A DNA stretch of 64,000 bases from JAZKFT01 sp040386335 (GTDB lineage: Bacteria; Bacteroidota; Bacteroidia; Chitinophagales; Chitinophagaceae): NCBI GenBank assembly GCA_040386335.1, contig JAZKFT010000040.1, forward strand, positions 62,001 through 126,000, read 5' to 3'. Made by a program: the position numbers and the translations under genes. Below are positions 31,761 through 41,185 of this stretch, piece after piece (within the stretch, counting starts at the first letter, position 1; each line of letters starts with the position of its first letter). The notes beneath the pieces are model-generated. The model was not told the DNA's origin, ran no database searches, and saw only the letters and a list, made by a program, of their open reading frames with translations.

Positions 31761-34049
31761 ATGAAAAAAACTCCATCACTATTTGTATGCTTTCTTTTAA
31801 TTTTTAATGCTGGTTTTTCACAAAAACCTGCAGCGGGCAAACAGGAAGTAGATTTTGTAAACCCGCTTATCGGAACGGCAGCTACCGGCTTTGCTAAAGG
31901 TTTGGACGGAGGTGGCACCATGCCCAGTGTAGGGCCACCCTTTGCCATGACCAATTTTGTGGCGCAAACAGGAGAGAGCCTGATGAGCCGCATGAATTAT
32001 TTTTACGAAGACAGCAGCATCATTGGTTTCCTGGCTTCGCACCAACCTACTGTCTGGATGGGAGACTATGGCTATGTTTCGGTGATGCCACAGACGGGTG
32101 ATCTTAAAGTATTACCAAAAGAACGGGCATTAAAATTTAGCCATACAAACGAAGTTTCTACCCCATATTATTATTCCGTTTTACTGGACGCGGCCAATAA
32201 TCAGCAGGTCAAAGCTGAAATGGCTTCTACCTCCCGTTGCGGTATTATGCAATTCACGTTCCCTGCCTCTGACAAGGCGCATATTATTATACAGGGAATC
32301 AATTTAAACCCGGAGATAAAGCACTGGGCAAATGACTATGAAGAAAGGATCAGGACATTGAAGGGCTATGTAAAAGTGAACCAGGCCAATAAAGAAATAA
32401 CAGGTTATAATCCTGACCGGATGTCTGCACAGATCAGTCCCGCGTTACCAAACTTCAAAGGCTATTTTGTCATTCAGTTTAATAAACCATTTGCATCTTT
32501 CGGCACCTGGGACGGTGCTACGATAAATACATCTGCCACAGAAGGATATGGAACGAGATCGGGCGCCTATATTGGTTTTAAAACAATGTCGGGCGAAAAA
32601 ATAGAGGTCCGTATTGGTACTTCGTTTATCAGCATAGAACAGGCACGGAAAAATATGGCAATGGAAATAGCAGGTAAGCCTTTCAATAGCATCGTGCAGG
32701 CCACCCGCAACGAATGGCAAAAAAATCTAAGCCGCATTAAGGTGAACGGTATCACCGCCGACCAGAAATCAATATTCTATACCGCCATGTTTCACACACT
32801 GCAGTTTCCAAGGGAAATGGGTGAGTATGGCAAGTATTACAGTGGCTTCGATGATAAGATACATGCCGGAAATTCTTATACTGATTTTTCACTTTGGGAT
32901 ACGTACAGGGCGCTGCATCCATTGCTCCTCTTTACACAACCCGAACGAATTAATCCCATGATAACCGCCATGCTGCAAATGTATAAGGAGGGTGGGAGGT
33001 TACCCATGTGGCCCAATCCCGCGGAAACCAATATCATGATAGGCACACATGCTGATCCTGTAATTGCCGATGCATACGTAAAAGGCTTCCGCGGATATGA
33101 TGTAAATCTTGCTTACGAAGCGTTATTAAAAGATGCCCTGGTGCCACCTGTTGATGATACTATTCTGAGTTATGCCGACAGGGATTTATGGACCGGCTAC
33201 GAAACGCAGGCCGGCCTGACTTATTTTAAAAAGCTGGGCTATATTCCGGTAGATAAAACTGCAGAGTCCGTCTCCCGAACCATAGAATATTCGGTGGATG
33301 ATTATGCAGTTGCACAAATGGCGAAGGGCATGGGTAAAACCAAGGACTATCAACAACTCCTGGCACTAAGTAAAAATTATAAAAACCTCTACGATCCTTT
33401 CTCAGGCTTTATGCTGCCCCGAAAATTAAACAGGCAATGGGATGAAAAAAATAAGGAAGGGGGCTGGGAAGGTTTTACTGAAGGCGGCCAATGGACCTAT
33501 GCATTTGGTGCCATGCATGATGCACCGGGTATGATAGATATGATGGGCGGAAAGGAAAAATTTGCGGCGAAACTGGACGAGAATTTTGCAGGCAAACATT
33601 ATCGCCATGATAATGAGCCCGGGCACCACTATATCTATCTCTATGATTATTGCGGCCAGCCCTGGAAAACACAGGAATTGGTAAGAAAACACACTACAGA
33701 AAATTTTCGCAACCAACCTGTCGGAATCAACGGAAACGAAGACTGCGGCCAAATGGCGGCCTGGTATATTTTCGGGGTAATGGGCTTTTATCCCGTTGCA
33801 CCTGCTTCTGGCGAATATGCCATTGGAGCCCCTCAATTTCCTGAACTCACTATGAATTTTAACGCAGGCGGAAAGGCGAAGACTATTAAGATCGTTGCCA
33901 AAAACCTCAGTGAAGAAAATAAGTATATTCAAAGGGTATTGCTTGACGGCGTACCGCTTAACAGGCCATTTATCAGTCACCAACAAATTATAAATGGCCA
34001 CAATTTGATTTTCGAAATGGGTGCGGCGCCCAACTATGCCTGGAAGTAA
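31761..34049 (+). CDS. Glycoside hydrolase family 92 alpha-mannosidase, secreted
   Basis: 762 residues with a signal peptide (SLFVCFLLIFNAGFSQ). It has the two-domain GH92 layout: an N-terminal beta-sandwich opening with VDFVNPLIGTAATG and a C-terminal (alpha/alpha)6 barrel. Barrel signatures include FYTAMFHTLQFPREMGEYG, DFSLWDTYRALHPLL, SVDDYAVAQMA, EGGQW (Glu574, likely general acid) and GNEDCGQMAAWYIFG (660-661 Glu-Asp, catalytic and Ca2+ region). GH92 enzymes are calcium-dependent exo-acting alpha-mannosidases, mostly alpha-1,2, working on glycans from fungi, plants or animals. It is convergent with susD. The lack of a lipobox suggests a periplasmic enzyme. Confidence 0.94.
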   Translation: MKKTPSLFVCFLLIFNAGFSQKPAAGKQEVDFVNPLIGTAATGFAKGLDGGGTMPSVGPPFAMTNFVAQTGESLMSRMNYFYEDSSIIGFLASHQPTVWMGDYGYVSVMPQTGDLKVLPKERALKFSHTNEVSTPYYYSVLLDAANNQQVKAEMASTSRCGIMQFTFPASDKAHIIIQGINLNPEIKHWANDYEERIRTLKGYVKVNQANKEITGYNPDRMSAQISPALPNFKGYFVIQFNKPFASFGTWDGATINTSATEGYGTRSGAYIGFKTMSGEKIEVRIGTSFISIEQARKNMAMEIAGKPFNSIVQATRNEWQKNLSRIKVNGITADQKSIFYTAMFHTLQFPREMGEYGKYYSGFDDKIHAGNSYTDFSLWDTYRALHPLLLFTQPERINPMITAMLQMYKEGGRLPMWPNPAETNIMIGTHADPVIADAYVKGFRGYDVNLAYEALLKDALVPPVDDTILSYADRDLWTGYETQAGLTYFKKLGYIPVDKTAESVSRTIEYSVDDYAVAQMAKGMGKTKDYQQLLALSKNYKNLYDPFSGFMLPRKLNRQWDEKNKEGGWEGFTEGGQWTYAFGAMHDAPGMIDMMGGKEKFAAKLDENFAGKHYRHDNEPGHHYIYLYDYCGQPWKTQELVRKHTTENFRNQPVGINGNEDCGQMAAWYIFGVMGFYPVAPASGEYAIGAPQFPELTMNFNAGGKAKTIKIVAKNLSEENKYIQRVLLDGVPLNRPFISHQQIINGHNLIFEMGAAPNYAWK

Positions 34050-34082
34050 TTGCGCTGGTAAAGTCTTTGTGTAAATTAAAAA

Positions 34083-34116
34083 AAGGGAGCTGCACGATTT
34101 TTTGTGCAACCCCCTT
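34083..34116 (-). terminator. Terminator after susD
   Basis: AAGGGAGCTGCAC pairs with GTGCAACCCCCTT (two mismatches), with an 8-base loop. Only the minus-strand direction has the T-rich tail (TTTTTTTAATTT). Confidence 0.6.
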
Positions 34117-34143
34117 GGGAAAATAAAACCAAACCAATCCAAA

Positions 34144-35835
34144 TTAATATCCCGGGTTCTGAACTAAATATCCCGGCAAGTTCGAGGCTCCATCGATGGC
34201 AGTTTGAGGAACGGGGAAAATCCTTTTTTGTTTGTCAGTACTTGTTTTTTCAGTCCAGGTACCTTCGTATTTTCCAAAGCGGATCATATCAGGCCTTCTT
34301 AGCATTTCCCAATAAAATTCAAATCCTCTTTCACGAAATAATAGATCTAATGTAATAGTTGTTAGTGGTGCAGCTCTTACAGGTGTGGAGGTACGTGAGG
34401 TTCTAACAATATTTACGTCGGCCAGTGCAGTTCCATCAGCGCCGCCCTTTCTAAGCTTGGCCTCGGCACGCATTAAATAAATATCAGCCAGGCGAAGGAT
34501 AACAATGTCGTGTTCACCAAAATTTCTGCCGGTTACAGATGTTTTGCTATACTCATATTTCGACACCCTGTAACCGGTGCTATAGCCGCTTCCAGCTATG
34601 GTATAGTCAATTTGTTCCGTGAAGTTTACCGGTACACTGGTAGAACCGGCGCGGGTAGTATTGAATAGCTTGCCCACTTTTAAACCATTCGTTCCGCAGT
34701 TTACAAAAGCGCCACTTACCCGTATTAATCCATACTGCTGACCTCTTAATATTCCACGATCGAGGTTAAAAGTGGCTCTCTGCACGCAGGAGTCAATGGG
34801 CACTACTAAATTTTGCCTGTAAAACCGTGGGTCTGCCGCAGCAGGATCCAGCGGCGTATAGGCATTTACCCATGTGCGGTAAAACTCGGGGGTGATACCA
34901 GGACCATCTGTTCCGTTGGCGGCAGGATAGGCAGGTAGTGGAAAATGATCTCCTGACAAAGAAAAATAGCCCAGTCTGTTATGCCCGTTACCCAAGTCGG
35001 CGCGCTGATCAACGGCAAAAATTAATTCTTTATTCGTGTGGTTATTATCATTAAAAATGGCAAAATAATCAGGCGATAGTGTAAACTGAGCGGAAGCAAT
35101 GATCTTGTCGCAATACTCAATTACTTTATCCATATCCTCGTTTTTAAATGTAAAGCTCGCAGCATATACATCCCGGTAAACGGCAGCATTTAAGTACAAC
35201 CTGGCCAGTAAACCCTGTACGGCTGCTTTGGTTAGGCGGCCAGGCCCATTGGTATTATCCAAAATAGTCTCAACGGCAAGTAATTCCGATTTGATGTATG
35301 CAATAGCTTCTTCACCCCGCAAGATTTTCGATGTTTCATCCGGAGTTTCCTTAACGAATATCAATCCATAAAGATCCAAAGTGAGCATGCAATAATAAGC
35401 CCGCATACCCCTGGCCTCTGCCAGGAATATTGGGGCATCGGAATAGCTATTTGTCGGAAGCGAATTGATGGCGGTAACTGCTCTTGACAATCCGATAAGT
35501 GTATGGTTCCAGGTATTTCTTACATTAACATCAGAGCTGATGTTTTCGTGTTTGTGCACCTGCTGGTAAATGCCATTGTCGCCCCAGTCGGTGCCGCCAC
35601 GAAAAGGCAGGATTGCCTCATCGGTGGAAATTTCCTGGAGGGAGAAATATGTGGTGTGCATAAAGATGTCTTCCAATTTTGCATACACCGGTGCTATCAC
35701 ACCTTCAGCTTGTTGTTTGGCAGTGAGTCCCACAACTGATGATTCATCAAGCACCTGTTCCTTTAGTTTGGTGCAGCCAGTAATAGCTGCAATGCCCGTA
35801 AGAATGAATACCAGGCTAAATATTTTCTTTGTCAT
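34144..35835 (-). CDS. susD: SusD/RagB-family outer-membrane glycan-binding lipoprotein
   Basis: 563 residues. The lipobox ends at Cys21 (IAAITGC). The TPR-rich SusD fold is seen in AEARGMRAYYCMLTLDLYGLIFV, AAVQGLLARLYLNAAVYR, DIVILRLADIYLMRAEA and the C-terminal RERGFEFYWEMLRRPDMIRFGKYEGTW, which is diagnostic. SusD proteins sit over the SusC pore and deliver oligosaccharides or other ligands. It follows susC by 13 bases. The neighbouring GH92 and inositol oxygenase genes hint at a mannose- or inositol-containing ligand, but ligand specificity cannot be read from sequence. The symbol names the family, not the starch system. Confidence 0.95.
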   Translation of the reverse strand: MTKKIFSLVFILTGIAAITGCTKLKEQVLDESSVVGLTAKQQAEGVIAPVYAKLEDIFMHTTYFSLQEISTDEAILPFRGGTDWGDNGIYQQVHKHENISSDVNVRNTWNHTLIGLSRAVTAINSLPTNSYSDAPIFLAEARGMRAYYCMLTLDLYGLIFVKETPDETSKILRGEEAIAYIKSELLAVETILDNTNGPGRLTKAAVQGLLARLYLNAAVYRDVYAASFTFKNEDMDKVIEYCDKIIASAQFTLSPDYFAIFNDNNHTNKELIFAVDQRADLGNGHNRLGYFSLSGDHFPLPAYPAANGTDGPGITPEFYRTWVNAYTPLDPAAADPRFYRQNLVVPIDSCVQRATFNLDRGILRGQQYGLIRVSGAFVNCGTNGLKVGKLFNTTRAGSTSVPVNFTEQIDYTIAGSGYSTGYRVSKYEYSKTSVTGRNFGEHDIVILRLADIYLMRAEAKLRKGGADGTALADVNIVRTSRTSTPVRAAPLTTITLDLLFRERGFEFYWEMLRRPDMIRFGKYEGTWTEKTSTDKQKRIFPVPQTAIDGASNLPGYLVQNPGY

Positions 35836-35848
35836 GTGCTGTAATTTT

Positions 35849-38836
35849 TTAAAATGAAAAGTTTAGACCGATAATAACAGACTTAGCTTTGGGGTAGCTT
35901 AAAAAATCGATGCCATAAGATGATACCCCACCAATTGCCCTGTCAATATTTACTTCCGGATCGTACCCTTTATATTCTGTGATCACAAAAAGATTCTGGC
36001 CCGTTACAGATAAGCGCATGGAGCTAAATACCTTGCTTATTCCCAATGCTTTTGTGTTGAAATTATAACCGAGCGTAGCATTGTTCAACCGGAGAAAAGC
36101 GCCATTTCTAAGATACCTTGTAGTTACAGGGGTAGCATTGTTTAAGGACTCCTTAGGATCGGCTATGGATTCCCTCGTAGCATTCACATTTTTTGCCAGC
36201 CTCAGTTTGGAAAAACTTACGTTCTCTGTATAGTTGTACACTTTATTCCCTGATACACCATTAAAATTAATGCCGAGGTCTAAACCTTTGTAGGCGATGT
36301 TGCCATAAAAACTGTAAACAACTTTTGGCAATGCCGTTCCTGCAGAAATCCTGTCATTGTCATTAATAACACCGTTATTATCCAGGTCACGATAAACGCT
36401 TAAACCATTTGCATCCAGGCCTGTATATTCTTTTAAGAAAAAAGTACCTATCGGTTGGCCATTTACATATCCGTTAATGGTGGATGAAGTGATACCCGCA
36501 CCTGACACCGAGCCTGCGGGAATCAGTGAGTAAGGCGACTTTTCTACTTTGTTCGTCATGTAAGCAATATTTCCGCCGATGTTATAGGTGAAACCACCCT
36601 GGGATTTATGCCTGTAATCGAGCTCAAATTCCACTCCCTTATTGGTGATGGTCATATCTTCTACATTGGTCCATACCTGTTCTGCCGGTTGAACGGGGTC
36701 GGCAGGGATTACCTGTAAAAGGATATTATTGGAAACTTTATGGAAATAATCGATGGTACCTGTTAAAGCATTTTTAAACAAGCCGAAGTCAAGGCCAATA
36801 TCTGTTTGTTCTGAAGACTCCCACCTGATATCTGGGTTAGCCAACCTTGTATAAGCATAGCCCGCCGGATAGTTTCCAGCTGCAGGATACAATGGATAAC
36901 TGGCGGATGCAAGTGCGGTAAACAAAGCCTGTGTAATTTTTGGAGGTATCTCCTGGTTGCCGGTTACACCCCAGCCTGCCCGTAGTTTTAAATTACTGAA
37001 GATGGAGTTCTTCATAAACTCTTCATCTGAGATTTTCCAGCCCGCAGAGAAAGAAGGGAAGTAGCCGTATTTATTGTTTGCACCAAACTTGGAAGATCCG
37101 TCGGCCCTGAAATTGGCGGTGAACAAATATTTATTATTGAGCTGATACGTTACCCTTCCAAAGAAAGATTGTAGTTCATTGATAAAAGCAAAACCTCCCG
37201 GCCGGTTATTTGCCAGGTCCAAAAGTTGGCCTACTCCGGGATTATAGATGGGGTCTACGCCGCCCACTACAAAATTGTTGATACTGCTGTTTCTTTGTTG
37301 AACGAATATCTTCTGGTAAGAATGCCCGGCAAGCGCCGAAATGTTATGGTGTGTGTTATTCCAGGAATAGGTAAGATAGTTTTCCACCAATGTATTCCTG
37401 TTCCAGTTGTAAAAACTTTCCAACCGTCCTAAACGAAGCGGTACTGTACTGGGCAAGGCCAGTACGTCACGGGTGGAAGTGGAATTGTCAATTCCGAAAT
37501 TCAGTTTATAAACAAGGCCTTTGATAATTCTAAATGATGGAGATATATTGCCTATCACCCGGTTGATAGTGGTGGTTTCTTTATCCAGGCTGAAATACAG
37601 CAATGGGTTGTTGCCGATATTGGGATATAGGGCCAGGTTTCCATTGGCGTCATAAGCCGGGTAGGTCGGATTATTAATGATAGCATCCGTTAGTACGCTG
37701 GTAATAGGTGGGCGTTCCTGTTTGGTGTTGGCGACATTTAAATTCACATCCAGTATCAATCTGTCGTCCCAAAACTTCTGTGTTGCGTTAAACCTGCCCG
37801 AATACCTGTCCAGGTCATTTTTCTTGATAATACCTTCCTGTCTCTGTAAACCAAAAGAAGCAAAGTAGGTAAGTTTATCAGCCCCGCCACTCATATTCAG
37901 GTTGTAGTTCTGGGTCAGTGCTGTTTGTGTTATCTCTTTTTGCCAGTCGGTATTTCCTCCTTTATCGTCCAATATCCCGCCTGCTTTTGGCACTTCCACT
38001 CTAAACTCAGCAGCGGTAAAAACAGGCAGCGCCCTTGCTAAACTGGAGAAGCCTAAACTGCTGGACCCACTCAGTGTTGAAACACCTGCTTTACCCTTTT
38101 TTGTTGTTATTATAATTACACCATTGGCGCCACGGGCTCCGTAAATAGCGGTTGCCGATGCGTCTTTTAAAACATCCAGTGATTCTATATCCTGTGGGTT
38201 AATGAAATTTAAAGGATCACCGCCACCTGTACTTGAATTATCCAACGGCAAACCATCTACCACAAAAAGCGGCGTACTGCCCGATCTTACGCCACCGGGG
38301 CCTCTTACCGTGATATTAATAGCGGCACCTGGTTCACCACTGGAAGAAGTTACATTAACCCCTGATACTTTACCCTGCAGGAGTTGTTGTGGTGAGGTGA
38401 TGATGCCTTTGTTGAAATCCTCACTTCTTATAGACTTAACCGCACCAGTTACATCCTTTTTTCGTTGGGTACCATAACCCACTACTACTACCTGGTTCAG
38501 TTCGGCCGGGTTTGGCTGCATGGCTATTTCAAGGTTGGCGAGGTTGCCTGCTGTTACTTCCTGCGTTATATAACCAACAGTACTAATAACCAGGATGCTG
38601 CCGGCTCCTGGTACCGATAGGGTGAAACTACCATTAGCACGGGAAACCGTATTTTGATTGCCGCCTTTTACCATAATAGTGGCACCTTCCAGCGGTTTTC
38701 CATTGCCGGCTTCTTTCACTGTTCCGGTAACCGTTTGCTGCGCATAAGCGCTTAACGGTACTAAAAAATAAATACAGGGAAAAAGGGCTGTGAAAAATAC
38801 TTTCATACAGCGCTGTAAAAAATGGGTTTTACGCAT
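35849..38836 (-). CDS. susC: SusC/RagA-family TonB-dependent outer-membrane transporter
   Basis: 995 residues. The order is: signal peptide (to SAYAQ), carboxypeptidase-D-like regulatory domain (QTVTGTVKEAGNGKPLEGATIMVKG), TonB box and plug (QVVVVGYGTQRKKDVTGAVKSI, then VRSGSTPLFVVDGLPLDN and DASATAIYGARGANGVIIITTKKG), and the 22-strand barrel ending in IIGLNFSF. It imports bulky ligands across the outer membrane with TonB energy. No anti-sigma-interacting N-terminal extension is present, so control by a FecR-type pair is not expected. The 210-base gap upstream could hold its own promoter, or the gene could be read through from the inositol oxygenase gene. Confidence 0.96.
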   Translation of the reverse strand: MRKTHFLQRCMKVFFTALFPCIYFLVPLSAYAQQTVTGTVKEAGNGKPLEGATIMVKGGNQNTVSRANGSFTLSVPGAGSILVISTVGYITQEVTAGNLANLEIAMQPNPAELNQVVVVGYGTQRKKDVTGAVKSIRSEDFNKGIITSPQQLLQGKVSGVNVTSSSGEPGAAINITVRGPGGVRSGSTPLFVVDGLPLDNSSTGGGDPLNFINPQDIESLDVLKDASATAIYGARGANGVIIITTKKGKAGVSTLSGSSSLGFSSLARALPVFTAAEFRVEVPKAGGILDDKGGNTDWQKEITQTALTQNYNLNMSGGADKLTYFASFGLQRQEGIIKKNDLDRYSGRFNATQKFWDDRLILDVNLNVANTKQERPPITSVLTDAIINNPTYPAYDANGNLALYPNIGNNPLLYFSLDKETTTINRVIGNISPSFRIIKGLVYKLNFGIDNSTSTRDVLALPSTVPLRLGRLESFYNWNRNTLVENYLTYSWNNTHHNISALAGHSYQKIFVQQRNSSINNFVVGGVDPIYNPGVGQLLDLANNRPGGFAFINELQSFFGRVTYQLNNKYLFTANFRADGSSKFGANNKYGYFPSFSAGWKISDEEFMKNSIFSNLKLRAGWGVTGNQEIPPKITQALFTALASASYPLYPAAGNYPAGYAYTRLANPDIRWESSEQTDIGLDFGLFKNALTGTIDYFHKVSNNILLQVIPADPVQPAEQVWTNVEDMTITNKGVEFELDYRHKSQGGFTYNIGGNIAYMTNKVEKSPYSLIPAGSVSGAGITSSTINGYVNGQPIGTFFLKEYTGLDANGLSVYRDLDNNGVINDNDRISAGTALPKVVYSFYGNIAYKGLDLGINFNGVSGNKVYNYTENVSFSKLRLAKNVNATRESIADPKESLNNATPVTTRYLRNGAFLRLNNATLGYNFNTKALGISKVFSSMRLSVTGQNLFVITEYKGYDPEVNIDRAIGGVSSYGIDFLSYPKAKSVIIGLNFSF

Positions 38837-39046
38837 TTGGAGCAGTTTTGGGTTGGTTACAAAAAAAACGGAAGAACAAAATGTTCCTAATCAGGGTCTA
38901 TTGGTTGGGCTCTATTTTCTAACAGTATTTTTTAAATGCAAATGTGTTGGTTCAATGTTTTCATAATCCTGCCGGCATGTTATTTTACTATTAAGTTAGC
39001 CCTATGGTCTTCTATATCCTGCCAACTAAAAATGATTTTACACAGC

Positions 39047-39943
39047 TTAGAATTTCAGAGAGGAAGGCAGGTATTTCGCAACAAGATCCTCGTAATAGGG
39101 TTGTAGCTTTTTCCAGTCTGGTGGCTCGGGGTTTTTCGAATACAAGTCATAGGGGTTGAACAATTTTACCCATTTCAGCATATCCCGGTCATGATCATCC
39201 AGCAGGTATTCATATTCTCCCTCGCGATGCCATGCATAAAATGAGTGATAACGAAGCATGTACAAGCCACCTTCGGGTATATGGTCTTTCAGCATCTGGT
39301 ACACGTATTCATCGTGTCCCCAGCTCATTTGTACATTGCGTAAGCCACATCCCTTTTTGTAAACACCCAGTTGGGTTTGGTATTCGGGTTTGGTATAATC
39401 GGCGTTGTTTTTGAAAAACTCAGGGTAAACGATCTTGTCTGAATAAGCGCAACCCACCGGAAAGGTATCACCCACAACGGCCCATTGAGGTTCGCCAAAT
39501 AAACAAAGCACTTTGCCCATATCATGCATCAGGCCCACCAACACCATCCAGTCGGGGTGGCCATCCCTGCGTATGGCTTCTGACGTCTGCAATAAATGCT
39601 GGAACTGGTCCAGGTCTGTATCCGGATCGGAATCGTCTACCAATTGATTTAAAAACTGGAAGGCATCCCAAACGGGCATTTCCTTTTTATCAAATTTTAA
39701 AAAATGATTGCGCTTTTCCTGTACAAAATCAAATGTTTGATAGGTATGGTTTAGCCTGTAGAATTCTTTTACCGTGTCCCTGGCCGGGGTTTCGTAATTA
39801 CGGTATTCTTCGGTGGTTTTACCAGCGGCAATGCTGTCGGGATCCGGATATCGCTGGAGTACATCATCTTCCCACTCATCAATACTGGCTAAGGGGTTTA
39901 CTTCCTGGGATGTAAATTGGGGGGTACTAACCATGGCAAGCAT
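39047..39943 (-). CDS. Myo-inositol oxygenase (MIOX)
   Basis: 298 residues, close to the animal enzyme in length. All six di-iron ligands can be placed: His129 (RDGHPDW), His140 and Asp141 (GLMHDMGKVL), His210 (SWGHDEYVYQ), His233 (RYHSFYAWH) and Asp266 (FNPYDLY). The segment LFGEPQWAVVGDTFPVGC is nearly invariant in MIOX. The enzyme uses O2 to open myo-inositol to D-glucuronate in the cytosol. Bacterial copies are uncommon compared with those of eukaryotes. It lies upstream of susC and susD on the same strand and may be the first gene of that operon. An alternative ATG at 39934 is three codons in. Confidence 0.94.
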   Translation of the reverse strand: MLAMVSTPQFTSQEVNPLASIDEWEDDVLQRYPDPDSIAAGKTTEEYRNYETPARDTVKEFYRLNHTYQTFDFVQEKRNHFLKFDKKEMPVWDAFQFLNQLVDDSDPDTDLDQFQHLLQTSEAIRRDGHPDWMVLVGLMHDMGKVLCLFGEPQWAVVGDTFPVGCAYSDKIVYPEFFKNNADYTKPEYQTQLGVYKKGCGLRNVQMSWGHDEYVYQMLKDHIPEGGLYMLRYHSFYAWHREGEYEYLLDDHDRDMLKWVKLFNPYDLYSKNPEPPDWKKLQPYYEDLVAKYLPSSLKF

Positions 39944-40262
39944 TTATAGGTTAAGCAAGGGGCAAATCGTGAATCTAAAGTGGCGTTTTTCCGACATACT
40001 ATTTACATCTTTTACAAGCTTTATTTACGAAACCGTTTTCGCAAATTGGTTGCTGCCTTACTGCGTATAGTTGGCTGCAGGAATACTATCTTTCCAGCCG
40101 CTGCCATGTTATACGATTTCTTAACCTTGCCGGGATCTTATGCTTGATACTTTTATGCGGGGTTGTGTTTTTTGCCCTTAAGTTGGCTGCCCCGGAACTA
40201 ATAGCCACTCCTTTGTTGGCAACCCATAGCAAAAATTTGTAAAAATTATTAAATTGATAACT
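39944..40262. other. Divergent promoter region between MIOX and the phosphatase-fold gene
   Basis: 319 bases without a gene. The clearest feature is the LacI-like palindrome at 40028-40041. A/T-rich stretches with TATTTAC and TTTTATG words on either side could carry the divergent promoters, but no strong -33/-7 pair stands out. Confidence 0.4.
40028..40041. promoter_or_regulatory. LacI-type operator-like palindrome CGAAACCGTTTTCG
   Basis: Six of seven base pairs are symmetrical around a central CG, fitting the AAnCGnTT core of LacI-family operators. It lies 85 bases upstream of the MIOX start. No LacI-family gene is in the window, so the regulator is unknown. Confidence 0.35.
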
Positions 40263-41105
40263 ATGACACCTCGTCGATTACAGCTTTCTGTTGCTGCTGT
40301 TTTCTGTACTTTCTTTCTGCATGCACAGCAGTTAACCATTGCCACTTATAACCTACGGTACGACAACCCGAAAGATTCAGGGAACTTATGGGTCAACAGG
40401 ATGCCTGTTGTAGCCGCATTGATACGGTTTCATGACTTTGATATTTTCGGAACACAGGAAGGTTTGAAAAACCAGTTGGACGATATCTCCGCGGCCTTAC
40501 CTCAATATGAACGGGTTGGTGTTGGCCGCGACGATGGAAAAGACAAAGGGGAACATTCAGCTATTTTCTATAAAAAAGATGAATTCAATTTATTAACCAA
40601 AGGAGATTTCTGGCTGTCGCAAACACCCGATAAGCCTGGTCTTGGTTGGGATGCCACCTGCTGCCACCGTATTTGTTCCTGGGTGTATTTGCAACACATA
40701 AAAAGCAGGAAGAAATTCTATTTTTTTAATGCCCATTACGACCACCAGGGTACAAAAGCACGCATTGAAAGCAGCAAGCTCATCCTTCAAAAAATAAAAG
40801 AAATTGCAGGCGATAACCGGGTGATTTTTACGGGAGACTTAAATGGATCGCACAGCAGCGAATGGTACCGGTATATGGCTACATCGGGCCTGCTGAAAGA
40901 TACCCATTACGAAGTAAAATACCCCTATGCCAACAACGCATCATTCAACGCATTCGGTAGTACAAAGGGTAGTTATGATATTATAGACCACATTTTTGTA
41001 AGTAGCCATTTTACTACCACCAAATGGGGTGTGCTTACCGATACGTATCATGGCAAGTACCCTTCTGATCATTTTCCCGTACTGGCAGAGATTACCATCA
41101 AGTAG
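40263..41105 (+). CDS. Secreted endonuclease/exonuclease/phosphatase-fold enzyme
   Basis: 280 residues from the ATG at 40263 (MTPRRLQLSVAAVFCTFFLHAQ), which opens a signal peptide. The DNase I-like fold shows LTIATYNLRYDN, GTQEGLKNQLDDI, FYFFNAHYDHQGTKAR, IFTGDLNGS, YDIIDHIFVS and SDHFPVLAEI, so the catalytic Glu, His, Asp and Asn positions are present. This fold covers nucleases, sphingomyelinases and inositol-polyphosphate 5-phosphatases; the exact substrate cannot be read. Export to the periplasm fits nutrient scavenging. It is divergent from MIOX and 80 bases before the metallophosphoesterase. Confidence 0.87.
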   Translation: MTPRRLQLSVAAVFCTFFLHAQQLTIATYNLRYDNPKDSGNLWVNRMPVVAALIRFHDFDIFGTQEGLKNQLDDISAALPQYERVGVGRDDGKDKGEHSAIFYKKDEFNLLTKGDFWLSQTPDKPGLGWDATCCHRICSWVYLQHIKSRKKFYFFNAHYDHQGTKARIESSKLILQKIKEIAGDNRVIFTGDLNGSHSSEWYRYMATSGLLKDTHYEVKYPYANNASFNAFGSTKGSYDIIDHIFVSSHFTTTKWGVLTDTYHGKYPSDHFPVLAEITIK

Positions 41106-41185
41106 CATCCGGGGCGTACTAGTTTTTTCACGTGCAAACCAACTATTTCTTAATCACCGGGCTATCCCGTTTCAATTATTGTTTT

